64,000 bases of DNA from Aromatoleum anaerobium (GCF_012910705.2 NZ_WTVG02000033.1:1-64000), one strand, 5' to 3'. Counted from the stretch's first letter, positions 38,874-48,404 are shown. Notes: generated by a model from the sequence alone, not told the origin. Numbers and translations are program-made.

Positions 38874-39254
38874 TTATGTCGTTCCCCCGCGCGGAACCCA
38901 CGGGCAGGACGAACGGCGCGCACCATCGCGCTTACTACGAGATCAGGAGCGGGTAGTGATGCCTACTTTTTTCTGGTCGGTAATGGGCTGTGATGGGTCG
39001 GCTGGTCGAATTCTCGCGTGTTCCCGCCGAAGGCCGGAACCCTTGATCCTGCGTGTGCGTTACGCGTCTAGATTCAATCAAATGGATTGAAGTTTGTCGA
39101 TTGCGTTACCATCAATGCCTTTTTTGGCAGCGCTGGCACGTTTTGGTTGCCCGGGAGCTCGCATTCGGGCTCGTTGTCGTCCGTCCGCATCCGCTTTCGT
39201 GCGCGAGGGACTTCGACTGCAACCGGGGCCAACCGGGACCAAGTATATTTCAGG
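38874..39254. other. Divergent non-coding region between rne and rluC
   Basis: About 380 bases without a gene. It holds the probable rne promoter and its roughly 190-base leader, a 7-bp palindrome at 39073-39091, a short inverted repeat at 38881-38897 that could mask the rne ribosome site, and a TATATT at 39244-39249 very close to the rluC start. Confidence 0.5.
39072..39100 (-). promoter_or_regulatory. Candidate rne promoter overlapped by a palindrome
   Basis: On the minus strand TCGACA (39100-39095), a 17-base spacer and TTGAAT (39077-39072). The palindrome TTCAATC-N5-GATTGAA (39073-39091) overlaps the spacer and -10, so a regulator could occlude polymerase here. The predicted leader is about 190 bases. 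Confidence 0.35.
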
Positions 39255-40214
39255 ATGATGGAACAAGGCAAAGCGATTGCGGTACGGCGCGAGCGGGTGG
39301 ACGAGGCGGCGGCCGGCCAGCGTATTGACAACTACCTGTTGCGGATCTGCAAAGGCGTGCCGAAGAGCCACGTCTATCGCATCCTGCGCAGCGGCGAGGT
39401 CAGGGTGAACGGCGGGCGGGTCGCCCCGACGTACCGTCTCGCGGAGAACGACGAAATCCGTATTCCCCCGATCCGGCTGGCCGAAAAGGCGACAAGCGGG
39501 CCCGCTCCGGCCGGAGAACCGCTGCCGGTGGTGTTCGAGGATGAAGCGCTGCTGGTGGTGGATAAACCGTCGGGCAAAGCGGTGCATGGCGGCAGCGGCG
39601 TGAGCTTCGGCGTCATCGAACAGCTGCGCAGCCAGCGGCCCGATGCGCGGCTGCTCGAGCTCGCGCATCGCATCGACCGCGAGACCTCCGGTTTGCTGGT
39701 GATCGCGAAGAAACGCTCGGCGCTGACTGCGCTGCACGACATGATGCGCGAGGGCCGCGTCGAAAAGCGTTACCTGACGCTGGTTGCCGGCCGCTGGGCG
39801 AACCCGCTGCAGCATGTCAAGGAACCGCTGTTCAAGTACCTCACCCCCGAAGGCGAACGGCGCGTGAGGGTGAGCAGTGACGGAAAGGCTTCGCACAGCA
39901 TCGTCAGGCTGGTGCGGCGGTGGTCGCGGTTCAGCCTCCTCGAAGTCGAACTCAAGACCGGACGCACGCACCAGATCAGGGTGCACCTCGCCCATCTGGG
40001 TTTTCCGCTGTGCGGCGACGACAAGTACGGGGATTTCGCGCTGAACAAGTCCCTCGAAGCCGAAGGCCTGAAGCGGATGTTCCTGCATGCGGCGCGGCTG
40101 TCCTTCGCTCACCCGCTGACGGGCGAGGCGATTACGCTGACAGCCGATCTGCCCGCCGAATTGCAGTCCTTCCTCGCCCACCTCGACGCCACGGAGCCGC
40201 GCAAGCATGGCTGA
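39255..40214 (+). CDS. rluC: 23S rRNA pseudouridine synthase RluC
   Basis: A 319-residue RluA-family enzyme. The S4 domain is near residues 20-80 (RIDNYLLRICKGVPKSHVYRILRSGEVRVNG), and the catalytic block is HRIDRETSGLLVIAK with the active Asp, followed by KTGRTHQIRVH. RluC modifies U955, U2504 and U2580 of 23S rRNA in E. coli. The ATG at 39255 or its immediate neighbour at 39258 is the start; the longer frame to 39087 is in the rne leader region. Next to rne as in E. coli, where rluC is divergent from rne. Confidence 0.92.
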   Translation: MMEQGKAIAVRRERVDEAAAGQRIDNYLLRICKGVPKSHVYRILRSGEVRVNGGRVAPTYRLAENDEIRIPPIRLAEKATSGPAPAGEPLPVVFEDEALLVVDKPSGKAVHGGSGVSFGVIEQLRSQRPDARLLELAHRIDRETSGLLVIAKKRSALTALHDMMREGRVEKRYLTLVAGRWANPLQHVKEPLFKYLTPEGERRVRVSSDGKASHSIVRLVRRWSRFSLLEVELKTGRTHQIRVHLAHLGFPLCGDDKYGDFALNKSLEAEGLKRMFLHAARLSFAHPLTGEAITLTADLPAELQSFLAHLDATEPRKHG

Positions 40215-40863
40215 CCGCTACGATCTAATCGTTTTCGACTGGGATGGCACGCTGATGGATTCGGCTGCGGCGATCGTCGCGGCAATCCTGGCCGCGTCGC
40301 GCGACCTGAACCTGCCCGAGCCTTCGGAAGAGCGCGCACGCCATGTGATCGGCCTCGGCCTGTCGGACGCGTTGCGCCATGCGGTGCCCGAACTGGCTGA
40401 AAACGACTACCCGCTGATGGTCGAGCGTTATCGCTTCCATTACCTGTCACGCGACCACGAGTTGACGCTTTTCCCCGGCGCGGCCGCGATGATTGCGCAG
40501 CTTGCCGCGACGGGACGCAGCCTTGCGGTCGCGACCGGCAAGAGCCGGCTCGGGCTCGGGCGGGCGCTGGAGCAAACAGGCCTGGGGCCGTATTTCCATA
40601 CCACGCGTTGCGCCGATGAATGTTTTTCGAAGCCTCACCCGGCGATGCTCGAAGAGATCATGCACGAACTCGGGATTGCCAAGCATCGCACGCTGATGGT
40701 GGGCGACACCACGCACGACCTGCAGATGGCGAAGAATGCCGGCGTCGAATCCCTGGCGGTGGCATTCGGCGCCCATCCGCGCGCAGCGCTCGAGGCGGAG
40801 TCGCCTGTCGATGTCCTCGCGACTCCGGGAGAACTGGCGACATGGCTGCGGGACAACGCCTGA
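40207..40863 (+). CDS. HAD-family phosphatase (phosphoglycolate phosphatase-like)
   Basis: A 218-residue HAD hydrolase with DWDGTLMDS at residues 11-19 (nucleophile and acid aspartates), ATGKSR (motif II) and KPHPAMLEE plus MVGDTTHDLQMAKNAG (motifs III and IV). The cap is the helical type seen in Gph-like enzymes. It overlaps the end of rluC by 8 bases, matching the frequent rluC-gph-like order in proteobacteria. The substrate may be phosphoglycolate or a nucleotide/sugar phosphate. Confidence 0.9.
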   Translation: MADRYDLIVFDWDGTLMDSAAAIVAAILAASRDLNLPEPSEERARHVIGLGLSDALRHAVPELAENDYPLMVERYRFHYLSRDHELTLFPGAAAMIAQLAATGRSLAVATGKSRLGLGRALEQTGLGPYFHTTRCADECFSKPHPAMLEEIMHELGIAKHRTLMVGDTTHDLQMAKNAGVESLAVAFGAHPRAALEAESPVDVLATPGELATWLRDNA

Positions 40864-40917
40864 TCTGCTGATCTACCGAGCTACGCGTGAGGCGAGTTGC
40901 TGGAAGGCGACGGGGGA

Positions 40918-41637
40918 TCAGCGCGCCAGCATGAGGAATAGGGCAGGGCGCCGCGCGAGATCCGGCTTCGGGGCGCGCTGCCACTCGGCGATGCTGCGCG
41001 TGCGGATCCATTCGTCGTCGGTCGTCAGGTTGCGCGCGATACAGAGGCGCGAAGTGGGGTGGCAGACCGCGAGCAGTGCTTCATGGAGCCGCTCGTTGCG
41101 GTAGGGCGTCTCGATGAAAATGTGCGTGCGCTGCAGCCGGCGTGACTCTTCCTCGAGGTGGCGGATGCTCCGGTCGCGCTCGCCTTCGGCCACCGGGAGA
41201 TAGCCGTTGAACGCGAAGCTCTGGCCATTGAGCCCCGAGGCCATCAGCGCGAGCAGGATCGACGAAGGGCCGACCAGCGGACGGACCGCGACCTCCAGCG
41301 CATGCGCGCGGGCCACCAGCCGCGCTCCCGGATCGGCAACGGCCGGACAGCCGGCTTCGGACATCAGCCCGATGTGCTCTCCGGCAAGCGCCGGCTGGAG
41401 CAGCGCGTCGAGTTCGGCGTCGCTGTCCCGTTCGGGCAGGACGCGGATGTCCAGCTCGCGCAATGGGGCTGGATGTTCGAGGCGCCTGAGTTCGGCTCTG
41501 GCCGTCTTGGCGTTTTCGACGACGAAGTGACGGATGCCTGTCGCGATGCGCTGCGCTTCCGCCGGCAGGAAGCGCGTCCACGACGTGTCGCCGAGGCTCA
41601 CCGGCACCAGGAACAACGTTCCGGATGCCGGCTTCAT
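40918..41637 (-). CDS. RsmI-like SAM-dependent methyltransferase (tetrapyrrole-methylase fold)
   Basis: A 239-residue protein of the tetrapyrrole methylase fold related to RsmI (16S rRNA 2'-O-methyltransferase). GTLFLVPVSLGD is the first strand, GLMSEAGCPAVADPGA the glycine-rich SAM motif, and VGPSSILLALMASGL the second. Being shorter and more divergent than true RsmI (about 280), it is a paralog often found beside maf in betaproteobacteria. Its start overlaps the maf stop (ATGA). The methylation target is unknown. Confidence 0.82.
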   Translation of the reverse strand: MKPASGTLFLVPVSLGDTSWTRFLPAEAQRIATGIRHFVVENAKTARAELRRLEHPAPLRELDIRVLPERDSDAELDALLQPALAGEHIGLMSEAGCPAVADPGARLVARAHALEVAVRPLVGPSSILLALMASGLNGQSFAFNGYLPVAEGERDRSIRHLEEESRRLQRTHIFIETPYRNERLHEALLAVCHPTSRLCIARNLTTDDEWIRTRSIAEWQRAPKPDLARRPALFLMLAR

Positions 41638-42209
41638 GGCAGCTGGAGGCCTTCAGCCCGCAGCATGCGCGACAGCGCGATCAGCGGCAGGCCGACCAGC
41701 GCAGTCGGATCGTCGCCGGACAGCGAGTCGAGCAGCGTGATTCCCAGCGCTTCGGACTTCGCGCTGCCGGCGCAATCGAGCGGACGTTCCTTGTCGACGT
41801 AACGAACGATCTCGTCGTCGGCCAGCTCGCGAAACTTCACCCGTGTCGGGACGTTCTCGCAGCGGACCTGCCCGCTGCGGGCGTTGACCAGTGCCACCGC
41901 AGTATGGAATATCACCGTCGCGCCGCGCATGCGTTGCAGCTGTCCGATGGCGGCCGCGACCGTTCCGGGCTTGCCGAAGATTTCGCCGTCCAGGTCGGCG
42001 ACCTGGTCGCTGCCGATGACCAGCGCGTCCGGATATCGCACTGCAACCGCGCGCGCTTTCTCCACTGCGAGGCGATTCGCCGTATCCGGCGGCATCTCGT
42101 TCCGCAAGGGCGTTTCATCGACGTCGGGGCGGGCCGTCTCGAACGGCAGCTGAAGGCGCTCGAGCAGCTGGCGCCGGTACGCGGAGGTCGAAGCGAGGAT
42201 GAGTTTCAT
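41634..42209 (-). CDS. maf: Maf/YceF-type nucleoside triphosphate pyrophosphatase
   Basis: A 191-residue Maf-family house-cleaning pyrophosphatase. The N-terminal LILASTSAYRRQLLERL, the catalytic SDQVADLDGEIFGKPG and the LPL...LS.ML end are conserved. The SDQVA motif places it in the YceF branch, which prefers 7-methyl-GTP. It is divergent from yceD, the same arrangement as in E. coli, where yceF is next to yceD-rpmF. Confidence 0.92.
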   Translation of the reverse strand: MKLILASTSAYRRQLLERLQLPFETARPDVDETPLRNEMPPDTANRLAVEKARAVAVRYPDALVIGSDQVADLDGEIFGKPGTVAAAIGQLQRMRGATVIFHTAVALVNARSGQVRCENVPTRVKFRELADDEIVRYVDKERPLDCAGSAKSEALGITLLDSLSGDDPTALVGLPLIALSRMLRAEGLQLP

Positions 42210-42302
42210 CGGTATCGGGCGTGTCGCGGGAGAGATATTGATTTCAGGCGGTTGCCCGGCGCGATGCCGGCGATCGACTATCGCACAGGTGCATCAGCTA
42301 TT

Positions 42303-42331
42303 TTGACAGGGCAAGCCGAAAATAATATCAT
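42303..42331 (+). promoter_or_regulatory. Near-consensus promoter of the yceD-rpmF-fab operon
   Basis: TTGACA (42303-42308), a 17-base spacer and TATCAT (42326-42331). The expected transcript start (about 42338) is 3-4 bases before the yceD ATG at 42341, and no ribosome site lies between, so the message would be leaderless or nearly so. Confidence 0.7.
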
Positions 42332-42340
42332 GCGCGCCTT

Positions 42341-42844
42341 ATGTCGCAACGATGCCTCATTCCGGATCCGTTCAAGTTTGCTGCCGAGGGGCGCAAGCTG
42401 TCCGGCGTCATCCCGTCTGCGGATCTCGGGCGGCTCGCGGATGTGATCCTCGACACCGCCGGGGAAGTCGCCTATGAGCTGTTCGGGGAACTCGGGTTGG
42501 ATCGCAAGCCGCGTCTCAGGCTGCGCGCCACCGGGGTGTTCCCGTTGCGGTGTCAGCGCTGTCTGGGTCGGATGGATTGGCCGCTGAACATCGAAACGCG
42601 GCTCGAACTGGTCAGGCCGGGGCAGGCGATTCCGGAAGGCGAGCTGGAAAACGATGAATTCGATGCGATCGAAGCGACGCCGGATCTGGATGTCCTGGCG
42701 CTCGTCGAAGACGAAATCGTACTCGCGGTGCCCATAGCGCCGCGGCATGAAAAGTGTGACGTGCCACGTCCGTCGGACGGGGCGGAAAAGAAATCGCCTT
42801 TTGCTGCGCTCGAGAAGCTTCGCAAGAGCGATGACGCAACTTAG
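42341..42844 (+). CDS. yceD: YceD family (DUF177) 23S rRNA accumulation protein
   Basis: A 167-residue protein of the YceD family, required for normal 23S rRNA levels in E. coli and plants. The IPDPFKFAAEGRKLSG start, CQRCLG (Cys-X2-Cys) and the HEKC pair are family features that suggest metal binding. The acidic middle (ENDEFDAIEATPDLD) is typical. It heads the fatty-acid operon, before rpmF, in the conserved order. The start must be 42341 although it lacks a ribosome site. Confidence 0.9.
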   Translation: MSQRCLIPDPFKFAAEGRKLSGVIPSADLGRLADVILDTAGEVAYELFGELGLDRKPRLRLRATGVFPLRCQRCLGRMDWPLNIETRLELVRPGQAIPEGELENDEFDAIEATPDLDVLALVEDEIVLAVPIAPRHEKCDVPRPSDGAEKKSPFAALEKLRKSDDAT

Positions 42845-42871
42845 GCGCGATATTTGTATTAGGAGCGTTTC

Positions 42872-43051
42872 ATGGCTGTTCAGCAGAACAAGAAGTCCCC
42901 TTCGAAGCGTGGCATGCACCGTGCGCACGATTTCCTGACCGATCCTCCGCTGGCGGTCGAGCCGACCACCGGTGAAGTGCATCTGCGTCACCACATCAGC
43001 CCGAGCGGCGTGTACCGCGGCAAGAAGGTCGTCAAGACCAAGGGCGAATAA
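42872..43051 (+). CDS. rpmF: 50S ribosomal protein L32
   Basis: A 59-residue basic ribosomal protein, too short for many gene callers. It starts [20 protein letters not shown] and ends KKVVKTKGE, both typical of bacterial L32. AGGAG at 42861-42865 lies 6 bases before the ATG. It sits between yceD and plsX as in most proteobacteria and is followed by a terminator-like hairpin. Confidence 0.97.
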   Translation: MAVQQNKKSPSKRGMHRAHDFLTDPPLAVEPTTGEVHLRHHISPSGVYRGKKVVKTKGE

Positions 43052-43066
43052 GTCCGGTCACCGGAA

Positions 43067-43101
43067 ACGGCGCGGCGCCTTGTGCGCCTGCGCCGTTTTT
43101 T
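43067..43101 (+). terminator. Intrinsic terminator/attenuator between rpmF and plsX
   Basis: A 12-bp stem with a single bulged T (43067-43078 with 43084-43095/96) and a 5-base loop, followed by TTTTTT at 43096-43101. It starts 15 bases after the rpmF stop and ends 36 bases before the plsX start, so it would split ribosomal-protein from lipid-gene transcription. Confidence 0.8.
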
Positions 43102-43137
43102 CATCCGAATCAATTGTTCGAACCCCGCGAGAAGCCG

Positions 43138-44151
43138 ATGGGTGTCACCGTTGCGATCGACTGCATGGGTGGCGATCATGGCCCGGCCGTGACCGTTCCT
43201 GCTGCGCGAGCGTTCCTGCGCAATCATCCCGAAGCCCGCATCATCCTCGTCGGCCGCCAGGACGCGCTCGAGCAGGCGATGACCGCCATCGGGAACGGAT
43301 TCGGCCAGCGGCTTTCGCTCCACGCCGCGTCCGAAGTCGTCGCGATGGACGATCCTCCGGCAATCGCGATGCGCACGAAGAAGGATTCGTCGATGCGCGT
43401 GGCGATCAACCTGGTGAAGTCGGGCGAGGCGCAGGCTGCAGTGTCGGCCGGCAACACCGGTGCGCTGATGGCGATCTCGCGCTTCGTGCTGAAAACCTTG
43501 CCGGGAATCGACAGGCCGGCGATCGCCACCATTCTGCCGACGCGCAAGGGGCAGACGTACGTGCTCGATCTGGGCGCCAACGTTGACTGCCTGCCCGAGC
43601 ATCTGCTCCAGTTCGGCATCATGGGCGCAATGCTGGTATCGGCCGTCGAGCATCTCGAGCGGCCGACGGTGGGCCTGCTCAACATCGGCGAGGAGGCGAT
43701 CAAGGGCAACGAGGTGGTGAAGCGGGCCGGGGAGTTGCTGAAGGCGAGCGGCCTGAACTTCTACGGCAACGTCGAAGGCGACGACATCTACAAGGGTACG
43801 ACCGACGTCGTGGTGTGCGACGGATTCGTCGGCAACGTCGCGTTGAAGACCTCCGAAGGGCTGGCGCAGATGCTGGCGACTTTTCTGCGCGAAGAATTCA
43901 GCCGCAATCTGCTCAGCAAGGCGATGGCGCTGATCGCGATGCCGGCGCTCAAGCGCTTCAAGCATCGCGTCGATCACCGTCGGTACAACGGCGCGGCGCT
44001 GCTCGGATTGCGCGGCGTAGTCGTCAAGAGTCACGGCTCGGCCGATGCGTTTGCGTTCGAGCAGGCAATCCACCGCGCCGCCGAGGCGGCATCGAACCGC
44101 TTGATCGAGCGCATTACCGAACGGATGACGGCTATGGGAGTGGCAGCATGA
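43138..44151 (+). CDS. plsX: Phosphate acyltransferase PlsX
   Basis: A 337-residue peripheral-membrane enzyme that converts acyl-ACP to acyl-phosphate for phospholipid synthesis. It starts [16 protein letters not shown], with [15 protein letters not shown] and VCDGFVGN blocks characteristic of the family. The ATG at 43138 matches the family's start; a TTG at 43114 would add eight residues with no family match. Its stop overlaps the fabH ATG (ATGA). Confidence 0.95.
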   Translation: MGVTVAIDCMGGDHGPAVTVPAARAFLRNHPEARIILVGRQDALEQAMTAIGNGFGQRLSLHAASEVVAMDDPPAIAMRTKKDSSMRVAINLVKSGEAQAAVSAGNTGALMAISRFVLKTLPGIDRPAIATILPTRKGQTYVLDLGANVDCLPEHLLQFGIMGAMLVSAVEHLERPTVGLLNIGEEAIKGNEVVKRAGELLKASGLNFYGNVEGDDIYKGTTDVVVCDGFVGNVALKTSEGLAQMLATFLREEFSRNLLSKAMALIAMPALKRFKHRVDHRRYNGAALLGLRGVVVKSHGSADAFAFEQAIHRAAEAASNRLIERITERMTAMGVAA

Positions 44152-45113
44152 TCTACGCACGGATCGCCGGAACTGGCAGCTTTCTGCCGGGCGAGCCGGT
44201 AACCAACGACGACCTGGTGGCGCGCGGTATCGATACGTCGGACCAGTGGATCATCGAACGGACCGGAATCCGCAGTCGGCATCTGGCGGCGGCGGAAATG
44301 TCGTCGAGCGATCTGGCCAAGACGGCGAGCGAGCGCGCGCTCGAAGCGGCAGGAGTGCGGCCCGACGACATCGACCTGATCATCGTCGCGACCTCCACCC
44401 CCGACTGCATCTTTCCCAGCACCGCCGCACTGCTCCAGTCGAAGCTCGGTATTCGCAATGGCGCTGCCGCGTTCGACGTGCAGGCGGTTTGCAGCGGTTT
44501 CGTCTATGGGCTGACGATCGCCGAGAAGTTCATCCGCTCCGGCAGCCACCAGCGCGCGCTGGTCGTCGGCGCCGAAGTGTTCTCGCGCATTCTCGACTGG
44601 TCGGATCGCGGCACCTGCGTCCTGTTCGGTGACGGCGCCGGCGCGGTCGTGCTCGAAGCGGCCGGGGCGCCGGGAATCCTGGCGAGCGCGCTGCACGCCG
44701 ACGGAAGCCATCATCCGATTCTCTGCGTTCCGGGGGGGGTGGCGGCCGGCCAGGTCGTCGGCGACCCGTTCCTGCGCATGGACGGGCAGGCCGTGTTCAA
44801 GTTCGCGGTCAGGGTGCTCGGCGACGTCGCGCTGGAAGTGCTCGACCAGGCGGGCGTCACGGTCGACTCGGTGGACTGGCTGATTCCCCACCAGGCGAAT
44901 ATCCGCATCCTGCAGGCGACTGCGCGCCGTCTCGGCGTCTCGATGGACAAAGTGATCACGACCGTCGATCGCCACGGCAACACCTCCGCGGCATCGATTC
45001 CGCTGGCGCTCGACCTCGCCGTCCGCGATGGCCGTATCCGGCCGGGGCACCGCTTCATCATCGAAGGGGTGGGCGGCGGTTTCACGTGGGGCGCGGCGCT
45101 GCTCCAATTCTGA
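44148..45113 (+). CDS. fabH: 3-oxoacyl-ACP synthase III
   Basis: A 321-residue initiating condensing enzyme of type II fatty-acid synthesis. The catalytic triad is visible: Cys115 (AVCSGF), His248 (PHQANIRI) and Asn278 ([10 protein letters not shown]). The start overlaps the plsX stop, and fabD starts 15 bases after the fabH stop. Confidence 0.97.
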   Translation: MIYARIAGTGSFLPGEPVTNDDLVARGIDTSDQWIIERTGIRSRHLAAAEMSSSDLAKTASERALEAAGVRPDDIDLIIVATSTPDCIFPSTAALLQSKLGIRNGAAAFDVQAVCSGFVYGLTIAEKFIRSGSHQRALVVGAEVFSRILDWSDRGTCVLFGDGAGAVVLEAAGAPGILASALHADGSHHPILCVPGGVAAGQVVGDPFLRMDGQAVFKFAVRVLGDVALEVLDQAGVTVDSVDWLIPHQANIRILQATARRLGVSMDKVITTVDRHGNTSAASIPLALDLAVRDGRIRPGHRFIIEGVGGGFTWGAALLQF

Positions 45114-45128
45114 TACAGGACGGATACG

Positions 45129-46058
45129 ATGGTTTTTGCGCTGGTTTTCCCGGGACAGGGGTCGCAATCGGTCGGCATGATGTCGGCCTACGGTGAACGG
45201 GCCGAGATTCGCGACACCTTTGCCGAAGCGTCGGATGCGCTCGGCGAGGATTTGTGGCAGATGGTGAGCGAGGGGCCGGCAGAGCGGCTCGCGCTGACGG
45301 TGAATACCCAGCCGCTGATGCTCACCGCCGGCATCGCCGCGTACCGTGCGTGGCTGGCTGCCGGCGGGCCGAAGCCCGCGCTCGTCGCCGGTCACAGCCT
45401 CGGCGAATACTCCGCGCTGGTCGCCGCCGGAGCGCTGAGCTTCAAGGATGCCGTGCCGCTGGTGCGCTTTCGTGCGCAGGCGATGCAGGAGGCGGTTCCG
45501 GCAGGCGAAGGGGCCATGGCAGCGCTGCTTGGCCTCGACGTCGAGGCGGTCCGCGAGGCGTGCGCCGAGGCCGCCCAGGGCGAGGTCGTCGAAGCGGCTA
45601 ACCTGAACGCGCCGGGCCAGATCGTCATTGCCGGAGCGAAGGGTGCGGTCGAACGCGCCATCGAGGCAGCGAAGGCGCGCGGCGCGAAGCGCGCGATGCT
45701 GTTGCCGGTCAGCGCCCCGTTCCACTGCGCGCTGATGAGGCCGGCAGCCGAGCGGCTGGCCGAGCGCCTCGCGACGGTCACGATCGGGCGGCCCGAGATC
45801 GCGGTGCTGAACAACGTCGATGTCGCGGTGTGCGATGATCCCGCAGGAATCCGCGACGCGCTGGTCCGGCAGGCGTTCTCGCCGGTGCGCTGGATCGAAA
45901 TCGTGCAGGAAATTTCCCGGCGTGGCATCGGCCACGTCTTCGAATGCGGCCCGGGCAAGGTGCTCGCGGGGATGACCAGGCGGATCGCAGGTGACCTGCA
46001 GGGCGGCTCGATTCACGACGCCGCCAGTCTCGAACTCTCGCTCGCGGCGGTGAAATGA
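45129..46058 (+). CDS. fabD: Malonyl-CoA:ACP transacylase
   Basis: A 309-residue acyltransferase that loads malonate onto ACP. FPGQGSQ is at residues 8-14, the active serine is Ser90 in AGHSLGEYSAL, and SAPFHCALM contains the catalytic histidine. The stop overlaps the fabG start (ATGA). Confidence 0.97.
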   Translation: MVFALVFPGQGSQSVGMMSAYGERAEIRDTFAEASDALGEDLWQMVSEGPAERLALTVNTQPLMLTAGIAAYRAWLAAGGPKPALVAGHSLGEYSALVAAGALSFKDAVPLVRFRAQAMQEAVPAGEGAMAALLGLDVEAVREACAEAAQGEVVEAANLNAPGQIVIAGAKGAVERAIEAAKARGAKRAMLLPVSAPFHCALMRPAAERLAERLATVTIGRPEIAVLNNVDVAVCDDPAGIRDALVRQAFSPVRWIEIVQEISRRGIGHVFECGPGKVLAGMTRRIAGDLQGGSIHDAASLELSLAAVK

Positions 46059-46813
46059 GCGCAACGAATTCACCCCTGGAAGGGGCAGTCGCGCTGGTGA
46101 CCGGCGCTTCGCGTGGTATCGGCCGCGCAGTCGCGCTCGAACTGGGCCGGCTCGGCGCCACGGTCGTCGGGACGGCGACTTCGGAAGCGGGCGCGGCGGA
46201 AATCGGCAAGAGCCTGCTCGAAGCCGGGGCCGAAGGCTGCGGTCTCGCGCTCGATGTGACCGACGGCGCTGCCTGCGAGGCAGCGATCGGAGAGATCGAA
46301 AAGCGTTTTGGCGCGGTCGGCATTCTCGTGAACAATGCGGGCATCACGCGCGACAATCTCGCGTTGCGCATGAAAGACGACGAGTGGGATGCGGTGATCG
46401 ACACCAATCTCAAATCGGTCTTCCGCATGTCGCGCCTGGTCATGCGCGGGATGATGAAGGCGCGCGGCGGGCGCATCATCAACATCACTTCGGTGGTCGG
46501 CAGCGCCGGCAATCCCGGACAGGCGAATTATGCGGCAGCAAAGGCCGGAGTGGCCGGCATGAGCCGCGCCCTCGCCCGCGAACTGGGCAGCCGCAACATC
46601 ACTGTCAATTGCGTTGCACCCGGATTCATCGACACCGACATGACTCGCGCACTGCCCGAAGCGGCGCGCGACGCGCTGCTGGGCAACATCGCGCTCGGTC
46701 GTCTTGGCCGACCGGAGGAGATCGCCGCGGCGGTCGCCTTCCTTGCTTCACCCGCCGCTGCTTACGTTACCGGGACGACCCTGCACGTGAATGGTGGTAT
46801 GTACATGTCGTGA
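46055..46813 (+). CDS. fabG: 3-oxoacyl-ACP reductase
   Basis: A 252-residue short-chain dehydrogenase using NADPH to reduce 3-oxoacyl-ACP. It has TGASRGIG for cofactor binding, NNAGITRD, and the Ser-Tyr-Lys catalytic set in ITSVVGSAGNPGQANYAAAK. The C-terminus (TGTTLHVNGGMYMS) is family-typical. Confidence 0.97.
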   Translation: MSATNSPLEGAVALVTGASRGIGRAVALELGRLGATVVGTATSEAGAAEIGKSLLEAGAEGCGLALDVTDGAACEAAIGEIEKRFGAVGILVNNAGITRDNLALRMKDDEWDAVIDTNLKSVFRMSRLVMRGMMKARGGRIINITSVVGSAGNPGQANYAAAKAGVAGMSRALARELGSRNITVNCVAPGFIDTDMTRALPEAARDALLGNIALGRLGRPEEIAAAVAFLASPAAAYVTGTTLHVNGGMYMS

Positions 46814-46848
46814 GCGCCGGCCGCGATAGCGGTTGCCATCCTTTTTGG

Positions 46849-46854
46849 TAGAAT
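46849..46854 (+). promoter_or_regulatory. Possible -10 element of an acpP promoter
   Basis: TAGAAT in the 91-base gap between fabG and acpP. No -35 at the right distance is clear (TTGCCA at 46833-46838 is too near). A GCCGGC-TTTTTT segment follows at 46857-46868. An internal promoter is expected because acpP is needed in large amounts, but the support is thin. Confidence 0.3.
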
Positions 46855-46904
46855 ACGCCGGCTTTTTTATTCATATCTGGATCATTCAGGGAAGGAGTTA
46901 GTTC

Positions 46905-47144
46905 ATGGAGAACATCGAACAGCGCGTCAAGAAGATTGTCGCCGAGCAGCTTGGCGTGAACGAATCGGAGATCAAGACCGAGTCGTCTTTTGTCGACGAT
47001 CTGGGCGCGGATTCGCTGGACACCGTCGAACTGGTCATGGCGCTGGAAGAAGAATTCGAGTGCGAAATCCCGGACGAAGAGGCCGAGAAGATCACCACGG
47101 TTCAGCAGGCGATTGACTACGTCACCGCTCATCTGAAGAAATAA
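46905..47144 (+). CDS. acpP: Acyl carrier protein
   Basis: A 79-residue acidic four-helix carrier. The phosphopantetheine site is Ser37 in [17 protein letters not shown] lies just upstream of the ATG, a strong ribosome site in keeping with high expression. The AcpS that modifies it is encoded at 61163. Confidence 0.98.
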   Translation: MENIEQRVKKIVAEQLGVNESEIKTESSFVDDLGADSLDTVELVMALEEEFECEIPDEEAEKITTVQQAIDYVTAHLKK

Positions 47145-47165
47145 ATCTGATTACCGGAGCGAACA

Positions 47166-48404
47166 TTGACCCGTCGCAGAGTCGTCATTACCGGTCTCGG
47201 GATCATCTCGCCGGTCGGTAATACCGTTCCGGAAGCCTGGGACAACATTGTCAACGGCCGCTCCGGCATCGGCGAAATCACGCGTTTCGATGCCTCCAGC
47301 TTCCCGGTCAGGATCGCCGGCGAAGTGCGGGGTTTCGACATCGGCGCCTACCTTTCTCCCAAGGAGGCGCGCCGTATGGATATTTTCATCCACTACGGCC
47401 TGGCAGCGGGCATCCAGGCGTTCAGGGATGCCGGACTGGACGTCACCGCGTCCAATGCGGAACGCATAGGGGTCAACATCGGGTCGGGGATCGGCGGTCT
47501 GCCGATGATCGAAGCGACCCACGACGATTTTCTCAAGGGCGGGGCGCGCAAGATTTCCCCGTTCTTCATTCCCGGCACGATCATCAACATGATCGCCGGC
47601 AACCTGTCGATCATGCTCGGACTGAAGGGTCCATGCCTGGCGATGGTCACCGCGTGCACCACGGCGACGCACTGCATCGGCGAGGCAGCCCGCCTCATCC
47701 AGTACGGGGATGTCGATGTGATGGTGGCCGGTGGTGCCGAATCCACCGTCACTCCGCTCGCCGTCGGCGGCTTTGCTTCGGCGAAGGCGTTGTCGACGCG
47801 CAACGATGATCCGCTTACTGCCAGCCGTCCGTGGGACAAGGGGCGCGACGGTTTCGTGCTCGGCGAAGGCGCCGGCGTGCTGGTCCTCGAAGAGTACGAG
47901 CACGCGAAGGCGCGGGGCGCCCGGATCTACGCCGAAATATCCGGCTACGGCATGAGCGCCGATGCTTATCACATGACTGCACCGGCCGAGGACGGCGACG
48001 GCGCCGCGCGCTGCATGGCGAACGCGATGCGCGATGCGCGCATGACGGTCGAAGAGATCGACTACGTCAACGCCCACGGCACTTCGACGCCGCTCGGAGA
48101 CGTGGCCGAGACGACCGCGGTGAAGCGCTGTTTCGGCGATCGGGCAAAGTCGATCGCGGTGAACTCCACCAAGTCGATGACCGGTCATCTGCTCGGGGCC
48201 GCGGGAGGTGTGGAAGCGGTGTTCACCGCGCTGGCCCTGCACAACCAGATCGCTCCGCCGACGATCAACATTTTCGAGCAGGACGAGCGGTGCGACCTTG
48301 ATTACGTCGCGAACAAGGCGCGTCCGATGGAGATCCGGGCAGCGCTTTCGAATTCGTTCGGATTCGGGGGCACGAACGGCACGCTGGCGTTTCGTCGCAT
48401 CTGA
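47166..48404 (+). CDS. fabF: 3-oxoacyl-ACP synthase II
   Basis: A 412-residue elongating condensing enzyme. Cys164 (TACTTATH) is the nucleophile, with [11 protein letters not shown] and [10 protein letters not shown] providing the two histidines. The start codon is TTG (47166), 6 bases after GGAG (47156-47159); the [12 protein letters not shown] start fits the family and no ATG is in range. Confidence 0.97.
   Translation: MTRRRVVITGLGIISPVGNTVPEAWDNIVNGRSGIGEITRFDASSFPVRIAGEVRGFDIGAYLSPKEARRMDIFIHYGLAAGIQAFRDAGLDVTASNAERIGVNIGSGIGGLPMIEATHDDFLKGGARKISPFFIPGTIINMIAGNLSIMLGLKGPCLAMVTACTTATHCIGEAARLIQYGDVDVMVAGGAESTVTPLAVGGFASAKALSTRNDDPLTASRPWDKGRDGFVLGEGAGVLVLEEYEHAKARGARIYAEISGYGMSADAYHMTAPAEDGDGAARCMANAMRDARMTVEEIDYVNAHGTSTPLGDVAETTAVKRCFGDRAKSIAVNSTKSMTGHLLGAAGGVEAVFTALALHNQIAPPTINIFEQDERCDLDYVANKARPMEIRAALSNSFGFGGTNGTLAFRRI

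Noticed and set aside
44031-46073. 680-codon minus-strand frame opposite fabH and fabD
   Set aside because: Antisense shadow of two well-defined fatty-acid genes.
46833-46854. TTGCCA and TAGAAT as a promoter pair before acpP
   Set aside because: Spacing is 10 bases, too short for sigma-70; only the -10-like word was kept at low confidence.
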